From the NCBI GenBank assembly GCA_017311185.1, contig JAESUZ010005537.1, forward strand, positions 868,001-932,000: 64,000 nt of DNA. Direction: 5' to 3'. A program made the translations under genes and the position numbers. This DNA comes from Proteles cristata cristata. Taxonomy: Eukaryota; Chordata; Mammalia; Carnivora; Hyaenidae. Each line of letters begins with the position of its first letter. Within the stretch, counting starts at the first letter, position 1. Of the stretch, positions 36,480-45,969 are shown in pieces. The notes beneath the pieces were generated by a model. The model was not told the origin of the DNA. It saw only the letters and a list, made by a program, of their open reading frames with translations, and searched no databases.

Positions 36480-37050
36480 GGCTGGGAGTCAGGTCACCTC
36501 TGCACCCACGGCCTGCCTGCCCGCTGACCTCTCTACCCCCAGCTCGCCCCCTACAGCCATACCTCCTAAAAGAAGAGATCAGCCCCAGCCACCCTCTAAC
36601 TCAAATCTTGCGGTGACTCCCTGTCACGTAGTACATGTAAAGTACAAACTCCTCAGCCTGGTCGGAAGACACAACTTCAGCTCCTGCCTCTGGCCTTTTG
36701 TTCCGGCCACATCCAACTGCTTGCAGTCCCTGAGGGTGTCGATGCTTTCTCAGCTCTGCACCTTGGCACCTGCTCTTCCCCCACCTGGGAGACTATGAGG
36801 CTCCTTCACTCAGCTACCTGTGACTTACCCTTCAGGACCACTCCCAGGGGTCTTCCCTGAGCCTCTGAGCTCTGGTAGGAGACTTTCCCCTCTGTTCCCA
36901 TTTCTCATTGCTTCCGTCTCTCCTGGTGCTCACTGTCCAGTTTTAATGGCCTTTTTGCATGTCTGTCCCTATCAGTCTACCTGGGCTATGCACTTCTGAC
37001 AGTTCTACCTAATTCATACTTCAGTCTCTGTTGTCAGCATAGGAGTCAGT
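36480..37050 (+). repeat. L2 LINE remnant just upstream of the TRABD2B CpG island
   Basis: cacggcctgcctgcccgctg, gtaaagtacaaactcctcag, ccacatccaactgcttgcag and ggtcttccctgagcctctga are in L2 order. It ends about 400-500 bases before the CpG island. Confidence 0.75.
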
Positions 37051-37633
37051 GAGCTTCCATTTAACAGCAAGGGTTCTGTGACTCAGTTTCCCCACTTGCT
37101 GAAAATGGCCCAGAAGCTTGCTCCCTGTCCCTGGCCTTCTGTAAGCTTCATTCGCCTCTCAGGGACAGAAAGTTGGTTTTAAGGGTTCTCTTAATTCCCA
37201 CGGTGTAAGGATTTGGGATAAGAATCTTCCCCGTTCCCTGGCCATTTACAGGGCTCCTGTGTGGGTTCAAGGAAGTTAATGCAAGAAGGCTATTTAAATG
37301 GACGTGCCAAGGAATTGTGGGGAAGATTCCTTTGTTGTTCTGGTTTGTTTTAACTCACCTGGTGTCTCTGCAGCACCTAGTAAGTGCACGCCAGTGTTAG
37401 CCAGTTAGGATACCGACTTGTAATTTCCCGGTTCCCTGGGCTTCCTTTGAGTGCTGCCTTCCCAGCCTGTTTGGGAGTGCCTGCCCACTCCTACTTCTTT
37501 CGCTGTTAACTCCCGCCGGGACCTGCGCATCAGATGCTTTGGGCGATGCTGGCCCATGTCGCCCCGGAATTCGTCGCCCAGTCCCTGTCCACAGAAGAGC
37601 CCACAGAGTTTGGCCGAGCGGGGCCTCGACCCG

Positions 37634-37650
37634 GGCGCCCCCTGGCGGCC
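37634..37650 (-). promoter_or_regulatory. CTCF-like motif at the upstream edge of the CpG island
   Basis: The plus strand reads ggcgccccctggcggcc; its complement ggccgccagggggcgcc is very close to the CTCF core (CCASYAGRKGGCR). Motif match only. Confidence 0.5.
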
Positions 37651-38066
37651 GCGCACGGAAGCCAGGGCCGGCGGGGAGCGGGCCAGGGGAAGGGGGAGCG
37701 ATGGGGGAGGAGGAGGCACGGGCAGGGGAGGAGAGGAAAAAGTTGCGCTGGGAAGTTTGGAAAGTGGGGAAGTGGCTGCTGCGGGCTTCGCCTCCCTCCG
37801 CGCGTGTGTGAGGGAGCGAGCGAGGGAGCGAGAGAGGAGCGAGCGAGTGCCTGCCATGCCCATCAGACCCCGCCTCGCCGCGCCCGGGCGCGGAGCTCGC
37901 CCCGACTCCCTGCGGCCCGGCCCGGCCCGGCGCGGCCCGGCGCGGCCCCGCCCCCGCCCCGCGCCGGGTCCTCCCCTCCCCGCCCCGGCGGCCCCAGCCC
38001 CCGCCCGGCCCGGCTCCGCGCCGCTCTCCCGCCCTCCTCCCTCCCTCCTCCCGGCCGCGGAGCAGC

Positions 38067-38114
38067 ATGGCGGAGCCCGGGCAGCGGCCGCGCGGCCGCC
38101 CGCCGCCCCTCTGA
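38067..38114 (+). other. Upstream open reading frame (15 codons plus stop) in the probable TRABD2B 5' leader
   Basis: An ATG with A at -3 and G at +4, a near-ideal initiation context, opens a frame [15 protein letters not shown] followed by TGA, 512 bases before the TRABD2B start codon. If the transcript begins upstream of 38,067, this uORF would be expected to lower or condition translation of the main frame. Whether it is transcribed depends on the start site, which is not visible. Confidence 0.5.
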
Positions 38115-38190
38115 GCCCGGCTCTGGGGCAGCCGGGGGCCCCAGACCCGACCCCCGCCCCGCTGCGCCCGCCGCCGCACTTGTCCCACCG

Positions 38191-38207
38191 TGCGCCCCCT
38201 GGAGCGC
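38191..38207 (-). promoter_or_regulatory. Second CTCF-like motif in the promoter/leader
   Basis: The plus strand reads tgcgccccctggagcgc; its complement contains ctccagggggcgc, a good but imperfect CTCF core in the same orientation as the motif at 37,634. It could instead be chance GC-rich sequence. Confidence 0.35.
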
Positions 38208-38218
38208 CGCGCACCCCT

Positions 38219-38560
38219 GGGACCCTTGCGCGCCCGGCTCCCCGCGTATCTCGGGACCCCGCGCGCCCTGGGAGCCCGGTACCGCCCCGGGACCCCGCGC
38301 GCCCCTGGACCGCGACGCAGCTCCGGGACGTCGGCGCGCCCCAGGACCCGCGCGCTCTCAGAACCCGGGGCTCCGCGGACGGAGCTGCGCGCCTGGGGAG
38401 GAGGGGCCCCGCCCCAGAGGGTCCCCCTTTTCCAGCAGACGGAGCCCCGCCCCAGAGGGACCCCCGGGTCCGGCAGGGACACCCGGCCCCGCCCCAGAGG
38501 GTTCCCAGCATCCTGCCGCTGGAGCCCCGCGCCCCGGAGGAACCTCCGTGCCCAGCTGGG
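38219..38560 (+). repeat. GC-rich minisatellite-like tandem repeats in the TRABD2B leader
   Basis: Two adjacent arrays are readable. In the first, units starting gggaccc...gcgcgccc lie at 38,219, 38,253, 38,289 and 38,325, a spacing of about 34-36 bases. In the second, the block gccccgccccagaggg occurs exactly at 38,406, 38,444 and 38,486, with a decayed fourth copy near 38,524, a spacing of about 38-42 bases. Both lie between the uORF and the start codon and so are probably transcribed. Such arrays are often variable in length and structured in RNA. Confidence 0.7.
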
Positions 38561-38625
38561 GGCTCCCCGCCCCGCTGAGAGGGCGCCGCCCGGGAGGGTC
38601 CCCGCGCCCCGCGGGCCCCGGCAGG

Positions 38626-38727
38626 ATGCACGCCGCCCTGGCGGGGCCGCTGCTCGCCGTCCTCCTCGCCACCGCCCGCGCCCGCCCGCAGCCCCCGGAC
38701 GCAGGACAGTGCCGGCCGCCCGGATCG
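38626..38727 (+). CDS. TRABD2B: TRABD2B (TIKI2) coding exon 1: start codon, signal peptide, start of mature N-terminus
   Basis: The exon encodes 34 residues beginning [15 protein letters not shown] hydrophobic core (about residues 5-16) is followed by small residues (ATARA), so it reads as a cleavable signal peptide with a likely cut near residues 19-20. A short proline-rich stretch with Cys29 follows. The start was chosen because it begins the signal peptide, has A at -3, and agrees with the known N-terminus of the mammalian protein. The exon ends TCG|gtgagc, a good splice donor, in phase 0, which matches the phase of exon 2. The same frame is open without a stop back to 37,534, but that extension is low-complexity translated CpG island and would bury the signal peptide, so I do not include it. 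Product as known for the family: a Wnt-cleaving metalloprotease acting in the secretory pathway and at the cell surface. Neighbours: CpG-island promoter directly upstream, exon 2 about 2.07 kb downstream. Confidence 0.95.
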
Positions 38728-40210
38728 GTGAGCGAGCGCCTGCCCGGCCACTTTCCCGGCCGCCCGGCCACTCCAGCCCGTGGGGACGAGGGTTTGGGGG
38801 TCCTGCCTTCCGCACCCACCTCCGCCCACCCGCTCCACCTCCGCCCGCCGGGCGCTGCCTCGGGCGCCCTTCCCTGCCTCCTGCCGCCCGGGCTCCAGCT
38901 CCGTGCCGGGAGCCGAGATGGGCGCTCCCTCTCCAACTCCTTCTGCACACGCCGACGCTCTCGGTCTCTCCTCGACTCTCGGTCCTGCTCGGACGTTTCC
39001 TCCCTGTGCTCCCTGGACTCGCTTCTTTCTTACTTTATCCTGTCTTTACCTTTCTGGTTGCTCTCTGCCCACCCCTGACTTTTTCTACCGTCCCTTGCCC
39101 TGCTCTGCTCCGACTTACATCAGACCTTTCCGCTCTCCCATTCCCACTCTGTGCCTCTCGCAGGCAGGCTTCCCTCTCCCCTGCCCTTACACTGTGACCT
39201 AAAGCAAACTTTCTCCGTGGTGCTGGTTCCCACCTCTCTCTCCCTCTCCAGCCCAGGCCCCCCGCACCCGATCCCCCAACTGCCCCCATTTCACAAAAAG
39301 GGGGAAGATTCCAGAGGAGAGGAAAAGAAAGTGCCAGGGCGCGCTGGCCTAATACCTCCTTGGGGGCTGAATAATTACTGGATCTCCTCACTTTCCTTCC
39401 CAACTACAGAATCCCTTGATTTCTCTCTGTATCCCTCCCTCAGAGTGTAAATTAACGCATGGAAAATAACCCTGAATTGGAGGCCAGGGACCAGGAAAAG
39501 CTTTTGTAGGGTCCTCACTCCTTGCCCAGTTAGCAGGGAGTTGGTCGACCTTGGGCAAGGTGCACCTCCGGTGTCCCGACTTGTGCAGGAACGGAGAGGT
39601 GGGTGGCGGACTGGCAGCTCAGGGCTAGTCTAGCTCCAGTATGCTGGGATTCACGATTTTTGGTTGTCCGGAAAATAAGGTGCTTCTCCCCCACCCACCC
39701 CTCACACACTTTTCATTCGTGCTAGGTAGAAGCAGGCAGGAAAATTTTGAGTTGATCTCAAGTTTGCAGGTGGTCAGTGGGCCATCCAGGGGCTTTACTG
39801 GATGGAAAATGACTGCCTGAGAGAAATGATAGCCCCTTTCTCATGCCCCTTAACCCCGGTCCTCAGCTAGATCTGGAGAAAGGACCCCTTTCTGCATGCC
39901 CACGTTACCCCTACACACACTCCTGGGTCAGAGCTTCGGTCTGAGAAGATGCCAGAGGGTGGGGGCTGGAGCCCAGGTAGAGCGTTTTAGGGGAGGAGCC
40001 GGAAGCACCAGGATGTGTTACATTTCTTGGGATGTATTCTAGGGAATCTTCTGCTCCCACACCAGGGCCTGGAGACTTTATCTCGCCTGCAGCTTGTAAA
40101 GCGCTTTCTCATCCGCGGTGGAGCAGAGTAGCCAACACCCCAGACCTGCCCTCCAACGAGAAAACTGTAGAGAAAACTGTATCCACCCCGTTGAATGGGA
40201 AGTAGCTGTT

Positions 40211-40240
40211 TAAATAGGTGTGCTATTTTTAATAGGTGTT
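40211..40240 (+). promoter_or_regulatory. MEF2-like site flanked by two T-box-like half sites (intron 1)
   Basis: ctatttttaa at 40,223-40,232 fits the MEF2 consensus YTA(W)4TAR. It lies between two copies of aataggtgt (40,213 and 40,231), each with a T-box half site aggtgt, 18 bases apart. The arrangement resembles muscle or cardiac enhancer grammar. Motif match only. Confidence 0.3.
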
Positions 40241-40439
40241 CTGCTTTCAAAGTGCTCTTGGCGTGTATCTTCTAATGGCTGGGTTTAAAAGTTATATGAC
40301 TTCCTCCCTTCTTGCCAGAGCAGGACTCCTGCCCCCCTCCCCCCCTCCGCATGCAGCACCACCGGTGAAGGTTTGGCTTGGCCGAGCATGAATATTCTCA
40401 GGTGCTGTGGCAGTCCTTGGCACTCCGAGAGGGAAAGCG

Positions 40440-40670
40440 AACAGTAATGAGAGTTTCCTTCGTCGCCTACTTCCTCTGTGCCTGGTGCTGCTCCAGGCTG
40501 ACTCACGTATACTGTGTCTTTTCATCCTCCCCTGAGGTAGCTGCTCTCAACCCCATTTCACAGATGGGGAAACTGAGTCAGTGAGAAGTGGAACAGCGTG
40601 CTTAAGATTATCCAGCTAAGACAGGATTCGAATCTGGGTCTTCCAGCTTCCACAGCCCTTGCTCTGTCCC
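40440..40670 (-). repeat. MIR remnant in intron 1
   Basis: The core ccccatttcacagatgggga followed by aactgagtcag, then the gaat(c)tgggtcttcc end, matches MIR in reverse orientation. It is strongly diverged. Confidence 0.75.
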
Positions 40671-40780
40671 CTGGCCCCATGTAGGCCTCTGCCTTCCACC
40701 CCACCTCCACCTGCCTCTATCTCTGCTACCCCTGGTTTACTCCCCGGCCTTCAGCCTCACTGCCTGCCTTCTCCTTCCCC

Positions 40781-40796
40781 TCATCCCCTGCAGCAG
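40781..40796 (+). promoter_or_regulatory. TRABD2B: Tandem (NAGNAG) splice acceptor of TRABD2B exon 2
   Basis: The sequence tcatcccctgcagcag offers two AG dinucleotides three bases apart. The first starts the exon with CAG (Gln35); the second would drop that single Gln without changing frame. A polypyrimidine tract lies just upstream (about 40,767-40,787). Confidence 0.75.
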
Positions 40797-41354
40797 AGGG
40801 AGCTCAACTCTTTCCTGTGGACCATTCGGCGTGACCCCCCGGCCTACCTGTTTGGCACCATCCACGTCCCCTACACCCGCGTCTGGGACTTCATCCCGGA
40901 CAACTCCAAGGCAGCCTTCCAGGCCAGCGCTCGCGTCTACTTCGAGCTGGACCTGACGGACCCCTACACCATCTCGGCCCTGGCCAGCTGCCAGCTGCTG
41001 CCGCACGGGGAGAACCTTCAGGACGTGCTGCCGCGGGAGCTCTACTGGCGCCTGAAGCGCCACCTGGACTACGTGAAGCTGATGATGCCCTCGTGGATGA
41101 CGCCGGCGCAGCGGGGCAAGGGGCTGTACGCGGACTACCTGTTCAATGCCATCGCCGGCAACTGGGAGCGCAAGAGGCCCGTGTGGGTGATGCTCATGGT
41201 GAACTCGCTCACCGAGACGGACGTGCGCTCCCGGGGCGTGCCCGTGCTGGACCTCTACCTGGCCCAGCAGGCCGAGAAGATGAGGAAGAGCACTGGGGCC
41301 GTGGAGCGGGTGGAGGAGCAGTGCCACCCGCTTAATGGGCTCAACTTCTCCCAG
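40794..41354 (+). CDS. TRABD2B: TRABD2B (TIKI2) coding exon 2: N-terminal half of the TraB/TIKI protease domain
   Basis: The exon encodes 187 residues in phase 0 (protein residues 35-221), from [16 protein letters not shown] to GLNFSQ. I recognise it as TIKI2 from segments such as [38 protein letters not shown] and [17 protein letters not shown]. The family is the TraB/PrgY-like TIKI metalloproteases, which remove N-terminal residues from Wnt proteins. The first of the two family GxxH motifs is GTIH at residues 55-58 (His58 a candidate metal ligand), and the conserved acidic residue is Glu85 in YFELDL. The sequon NFS at residue 218 could be N-glycosylated. The second GxxH motif, the C-terminal tail and the membrane anchor are not in this exon. 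The acceptor is a tandem ctgcag/cag; I used the first AG because it keeps the Gln found in the known protein. The donor is CAG|gtaggt. The frame runs on past the donor to 41,624, which is intron readthrough. No frameshift or stop interrupts the exon. Confidence 0.97.
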
Positions 41355-41854
41355 GTAGGTGCGTGGCTTTCCGCGGCCCCAGCAGCGGACGGCCCCTATG
41401 TCCCCCTCGCCGGTCACCTTCCTCCTGCCGCAGCCGGAGCCCTGGCCTTCTTCCGGAGGGAGAAGCTCTTTCGGGCTGCAAGGCAGCTCTCTGGCTGCTT
41501 TCGGGGTGGGTTGAAGGCAAACTGGTGTGTGCTCGAATTAGGGGTGAGGGTTTGGGTGTTTGCTTCTATGTCAGTGGTGCTCCCTGTTGGGGATATCCAC
41601 TCCCCACTTGCTGTGCTCGCCTGAGCAGAAAGAATTTTCCTGGGAACATCAGAGTGAGGAAAACAAAAAAAAGGGAGTTGCAGGTTTGCGGCTGGCTTTC
41701 CCGAGGCCCCGGGGGTTCTAGAACGGGAGGCTGTCCTGAAGCTGTTGTGTGGGCACCCCCCTCCCCATCCCGGGCAGCAGCGTGTGTGTACAGAGGACGC
41801 AGGGAGTCACAGTTGCTGTGGCTTCGTGGGCAGGGGCGGGGCAGTGGACCTGTG

Positions 41855-43929
41855 GGACTCCGGCTTGTTGCTGTTGAAGGTTAACACCGCTGAGCTGCCC
41901 GGGCCATTATGTTGCTCCAGGTGACCCTCGGACCTCCTCCCTAGGCCTGGAGGAAGTCAACAAGGATAGTTTGGGGGTTAATAATTTCAGAGAAATGTGT
42001 TCACTTAAAGGTTGACAGTTCTGATTTCTGGACCTCAAGCATGGGGGCAGGGAGAAGGGAAGAGCTTAGGAGGTTTAAAGTCTCTGGCTGCCAGAGACCT
42101 GATCCAGCAAAATGTCACGAAAAGCCCCATCTCCATGGGCAGAGGTCACATGCAACTCACTGGCCCCAAACTCAACTCTGAGACCCTGGGAACAATGAGT
42201 TCACATCTGTGCCTTGAGAACGGGCTGTCAGTCGTGGGATCGGGAATCCAAGTCAGGGCCGGTGGCTCCTGCGAGGAGGCCCCCGAACGGGGCGTGGGCC
42301 AATGCCCTGGGTGAGGTGTGGCTCCCAAGACGTGCCCCTCCAGTAAGGGGACAGCCTCGTAAGTTGGCCAGGCCAGAAACTCCACCACTGGGACCAGACC
42401 TGCTCGCTGCTCCCAAGATGTTGCAGACTCTTCACCAGGGAAACAGCGGCAGAAACTGATCCCCCTTTGGAGATCTTCTGGCCTTTGTTTTTCCAGGGGA
42501 AATGCAATATTGTCCCCGGGGAGGTAAGAAGCCAGATTGATTTGCCGGCCAAATGAAAGGCGGGTTTGTCGGTTCCCCTGCTGGCTCTCCCATAATTGTG
42601 GAGTCCTTACCCAGAGGGCCCCGGTGGCAGGAATATTGGGGCAGTTAGTCACGCCCCGCAGGGTTCTGACGACGCCTGACTCCTTCTCCACGGGGGAAAA
42701 TCCTGTGCATTCTCTGGCCCGGGCGCTGAATGCTCTGAACACACCGCTCTCTCCCTCTGAAGTGACTTTTCCCTTGCCAGCCTCGGGAGCTGATATTATC
42801 TGTGTCGGGCTCCCTAGCGCTCACCGCCCATCTCATTTTGGAGGCAGGTTTGTGGGAGGCCTCTCCGTTCAGAGACTTCACGTCTGGCCTGGATATCTTT
42901 TTTAGGCCGGGGAGGTGGGGCATCCAGCATCACCGTCCGCACCCTCTTTGTACCCGACCACAGAGGAATCCGAGGAGAGCTGGAGCGAGCACACAAGCCC
43001 TCTGGTTGAACAGCCCCTGGCTTTAATCTGTCTCTCTTAAAACAGCAAAACTATCTTTCTTCGGCGTCTGGAAACACTGCTGCTCGACCTAGTGACGGCT
43101 TTGGGTAGGTTGAAAACATTTGCTGGAAAGCGTGTGAAGTTATGTTTTAGGAAAAGTTCCTGAGAGCCATTTATCGGCCAGCAAGGAGCCTGCTGACAGT
43201 CTCCAAAGCCCATGTTTGAAGATCAAACGGACTCAAATCTCTGGTTTCAGAAATGCGCGCACCCCGTCACCAGCCTGGGCCCGCTCTTAAAATTGTTCTT
43301 GGGTCCGGCTCCTTAAGAGGGCTGCAGGAGGCAAGTCCAGAACAAAAGAGAGCAGGGCTCCTCCTGGTTCCCTAATCTGTATACCCTTCACCACCTGCCA
43401 GAGCGTCCGGCCCCGCCAATTTGTCCTGTTATCATTTTGGAGCGAGGTGATGAAATCTCTCCTCCATCCCTGTGGGCAGCTGTGGGCTAACTGGGAAAGG
43501 AGGGATTCCAGAGCCTGGGCGGGTGGGGTGTGAAGGGTCCTCAACCCCAAAGTCAGAAACGAACAGCCTTCTCAGTAAAGTCGTATGTGCGCGTGCACAG
43601 TTTGATATGAACATCTGTGATGCATTATTGTACCGAAATATCTGTTAAGTGCATCAGATTTTTATTTTTTCTTTCCTCTCAGCATTACTGTTATTGCAAA
43701 ATATTTGGTGGGGGGGAAATGAGAGAGGAAGGCGGGAAAAAGAAACCTTAAAAGAGAGAGCCTTTTTGTGAAGTGCTGGGATTTTAGTTTTAATTTTAGT
43801 ATTTCCCAAATTTTTATATTTTCTTCTAGGCAGAAATACCACATTTTCCCTTGCTAAGTGAAGAAAGAATGCGTACATTTTAAGACTCCATGGGTGGGAG
43901 GAGCCCCTGAAAAAGTCTCTGGTCTCTGA
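41855..43929. other. Intron 2, repeat-poor block
   Basis: About 2 kb after exon 2 with almost no recognisable transposons and scattered CpGs (for example ttgccggccaaatg near 42,541 and gatattatctgtgtcggg near 42,792). It is a candidate for conserved regulatory sequence; no exon seen. Confidence 0.45.
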
Positions 43930-44250
43930 TTTCCGTATAAATGGAGAGTACAGGACCCAGCATCAACATGGGCTTGCACTGTGACCTTGGGCAAGTCAGT
44001 TCCCCCCTCTAGGCCTTGTTTTCCTGTCTGTGAACTGAGACGCCAGGATTAGGTCATTATTCAGACCCCTTCCAGTCCTGACATTTCATGGGACAGTTAT
44101 AATCAATTCCACGTGCCAGGCACCCTGCACGTAGGAGGCCTGCTTTTCCATTTTGTCGGATGCTCTCTCAGGTGAGCATTCAGAAAGGCTGGATGACTTG
44201 CCCAAGGTCATGTGGCTCATTAGGGACAGACACTCTCCCTGCCCTTAAAT
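43930..44250. repeat. MIR remnants, sense then antisense
   Basis: gcactgtgaccttgggcaag and gttttcctgtctgtgaactg (about 43,960-44,080) are sense MIR. ttgcccaaggtcatgtggct (about 44,200) belongs to a second, antisense piece. Confidence 0.7.
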
Positions 44251-44970
44251 GAAGTGTTCCGTTTCCTGCTGCCCCATGTTGACCAGGTATTTTGTATCCT
44301 ACGATTCTTCCTGCAGTCCTTTCTGCGGTTTCTCTCTCCCCTTTAGGAGCCCAGGGCTTAAAATTTTACTTCTTGGAGAATTTATAATCACAGAGAAAGT
44401 ATTTCCTTTGGCTATGGGGCTGGCGAGAGGATGGTAAAGACCCTGATGTGTGACAGACAGCGCACGTAGTGGCTGAGAGATAGCGGACTTACCTGCTCTG
44501 CATCCAAAGCCAATGACTTGTGTATACCTTTGTGTTTTCCTGTCTATAAAGTGGGGCAGTGGTGAGCAGCCTTTCACAACTGAGCTGGTTTTGTGAGGAT
44601 ATGAGGAGACACTCCTTGTAGGAGGTCGTAGAGAGTATAAAAGGGCTACGTCGCTGTAGGTTCTGTGCTTAGAAAACAGTTCAGGCTGGCTCTGGGACAG
44701 GGGGAGAGGAAGGCTGAAGAGGGAGGCTTCGTGGGAAGCCTCATCTCTGCCCCGTTGGCACCTTTTTCCCGCCAGCTGTGTCTGCTGTCCATCCTTCAGG
44801 GTGAGGGGGTGGCGGCCCCTGTCCTCAGGGACCTGGGGATGCCTGAGCCTAGAGCCCAGATCTCGTGACAATCTTGGGACCTGCAGATTTCAATCGGCTC
44901 TGTTGGCTGCCTCCCGGGACTGGCACTGGCTGCCACTAACTGGCAGGGCTGATTAGGAGCCGCCCTTGTC

Positions 44971-44984
44971 CCTCTAGGGGGCGT
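44971..44984 (+). promoter_or_regulatory. CTCF-like motif, forward orientation (intron 2)
   Basis: cctctagggggcgt differs from the CTCF core CCACTAGGGGGCG at one core position and lies outside any repeat I can recognise. Confidence 0.45.
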
Positions 44985-45259
44985 CAGCCCTCCCCCACCC
45001 AGAACAGTGGAGGCACTGGATGAGAATGCCTTGAAGTCCTGTAATTCCTGAGGCATAACATAGCAAGGACGGTGCCATTCTGTACTTTCCCGCATTTTAG
45101 CAAACATGCCGACATTAGCCCCCCTCCGTGTGTGTAAAGCTTGAGCACTGGGCACCGCTGCCGAGAGCATCCAGAATGTTTGTGAAATACTGCAGCCCCC
45201 TCACTGGGGACTTAGAAACCACAAAACCGTCACTGATTGAGCTCTGTCTCCGCACAGGG

Positions 45260-45440
45260 CACTGCATAAAACCACACACGTACCTCACCTTTAATCCTCA
45301 CAGAGATGTGACAAGTCAAATCATTATATCTCTATTACAGGCAATAAAAAAGTTGTCACATGGCTGTGATTACACAGCTAAGCCAGTGGAATCAGGATTC
45401 CAACTCAGGTGTGTCTGACGCTAAAGCCCAAGCTTTTCAG
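45260..45440 (-). repeat. MIR remnant
   Basis: ctcacctttaatcctcacag, tctctattacaggcaataaa and ggctgtgattacacagctaa are antisense MIR. Confidence 0.75.
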
Positions 45441-45493
45441 GCATCTGAAAGATGAATTCATTCTTGTTCTTAATAGTGAGATGACATCTGGTG

Positions 45494-45536
<43 letters not shown>

Positions 45537-45540
45537 TGTG
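45494..45540 (+). repeat. (GT)n microsatellite in TRABD2B intron 2
   Basis: About 20 gt units with one ttt interruption near the right end; the longest dinucleotide repeat in the window. Confidence 0.95.
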
Positions 45541-45928
45541 TTGGAGTTGGGGGAGATCATCATATTTTGCTAAAAATATGAAATGAAATAAAATATGGTA
45601 GAGATCATTGAAAAGTGCTGAAACTGATTTGGCTTGTAAGTTGGATCTGAAGGTGATTCTAAAATAGGAGTTTCCAAAGACATTCTGGGTACCAGTTGCT
45701 TCCTTGGTATGAGCTTTCCAAGGGATATTTGTGAAGACGGGCCCCTAACACTGGCTAAGCCAGCACAGCTAAATAAAGCCTCATCTCCTTGTAGTCAGAG
45801 TACCTGTATATATACGCTGAGGGGCCAGCACATATTAATTGGTGCTCAGTAAATATTCGGGGAATGAATGAATGGTCAGAAACCACCATATGACCATCCC
45901 TGTTTCCCTTCTGCCATCCAGCACTGTG

Positions 45929-45969
45929 GAATGAATGAATGAATGAGTGAATGAATGAATGAATGAATG
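45929..45969 (+). repeat. (GAAT)n microsatellite
   Basis: About ten gaat units with one gagt variant, next to a shorter gaatgaatgaat run at about 45,863; probably the expanded tail of an old repeat. Confidence 0.9.

Larger units (their letters stand above)
37450..38900. promoter_or_regulatory. TRABD2B: CpG island covering the TRABD2B promoter, leader and exon 1
   Basis: CpG density rises sharply near 37,500, stays very high from about 37,620 to 38,780 and fades by about 38,900. Runs such as cccggcccggcccggcgcgg (about 37,915-37,935) and ccccgcccccgccccgcgcc (about 37,945-37,965) give clustered Sp1/KLF-type boxes. No TATA box is evident, as expected for a CpG-island promoter with dispersed start sites. 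The exact transcription start cannot be read from sequence. The gagcgagcgagg-rich stretch at 37,810-37,850 looks like typical leader sequence close to a start site. Open frames over 300 codons on both strands are a by-product of the lack of AT-rich stop codons and are not called as genes. Confidence 0.9.
38728..40793 (+). other. TRABD2B: TRABD2B intron 1
   Basis: This 2,066-base intron is bounded by gtgagc and a pyrimidine-rich ctgcag acceptor. The first part is the tail of the CpG island followed by CT-rich sequence to about 39,300. A MEF2/T-box-like cluster lies at 40,211-40,240 and a MIR remnant at about 40,440-40,670. I see no young transposon and no exon in it. Confidence 0.9.

Noticed and set aside
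37397..38950. Minus-strand frames of 477 and 517 codons over the CpG island
   Set aside because: They are Arg/Gly/Ala/Pro-rich, overlap other long frames on both strands, have no recognisable domain, and arise because stop codons are rare in GC-rich tandem repeats.
37451..39197. Other plus-strand long frames (375, 514 and 335 codons) in and around exon 1
   Set aside because: They have the same compositional cause. Only the part from 38,626 to 38,727 fits a known protein and is bounded by a splice donor.
40659..40793. Coding extension upstream of exon 2 (from an ATG at 40,659)
   Set aside because: It is intron sequence: pyrimidine-rich, Pro/Ser-rich when translated, and ended by a good splice acceptor.
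40737..41417. 226-codon minus-strand frame over exon 2
   Set aside because: It is a shadow of the GC-rich coding exon on the other strand with no recognisable domain.
41355..41624. Continuation of the TRABD2B frame past exon 2
   Set aside because: It follows a consensus donor (CAG|gtaggt) and its translation does not resemble the family, so it is intron readthrough.
45494..45969. CRISPR-like or satellite array
   Set aside because: These are simple (GT)n and (GAAT)n microsatellites without spacers.
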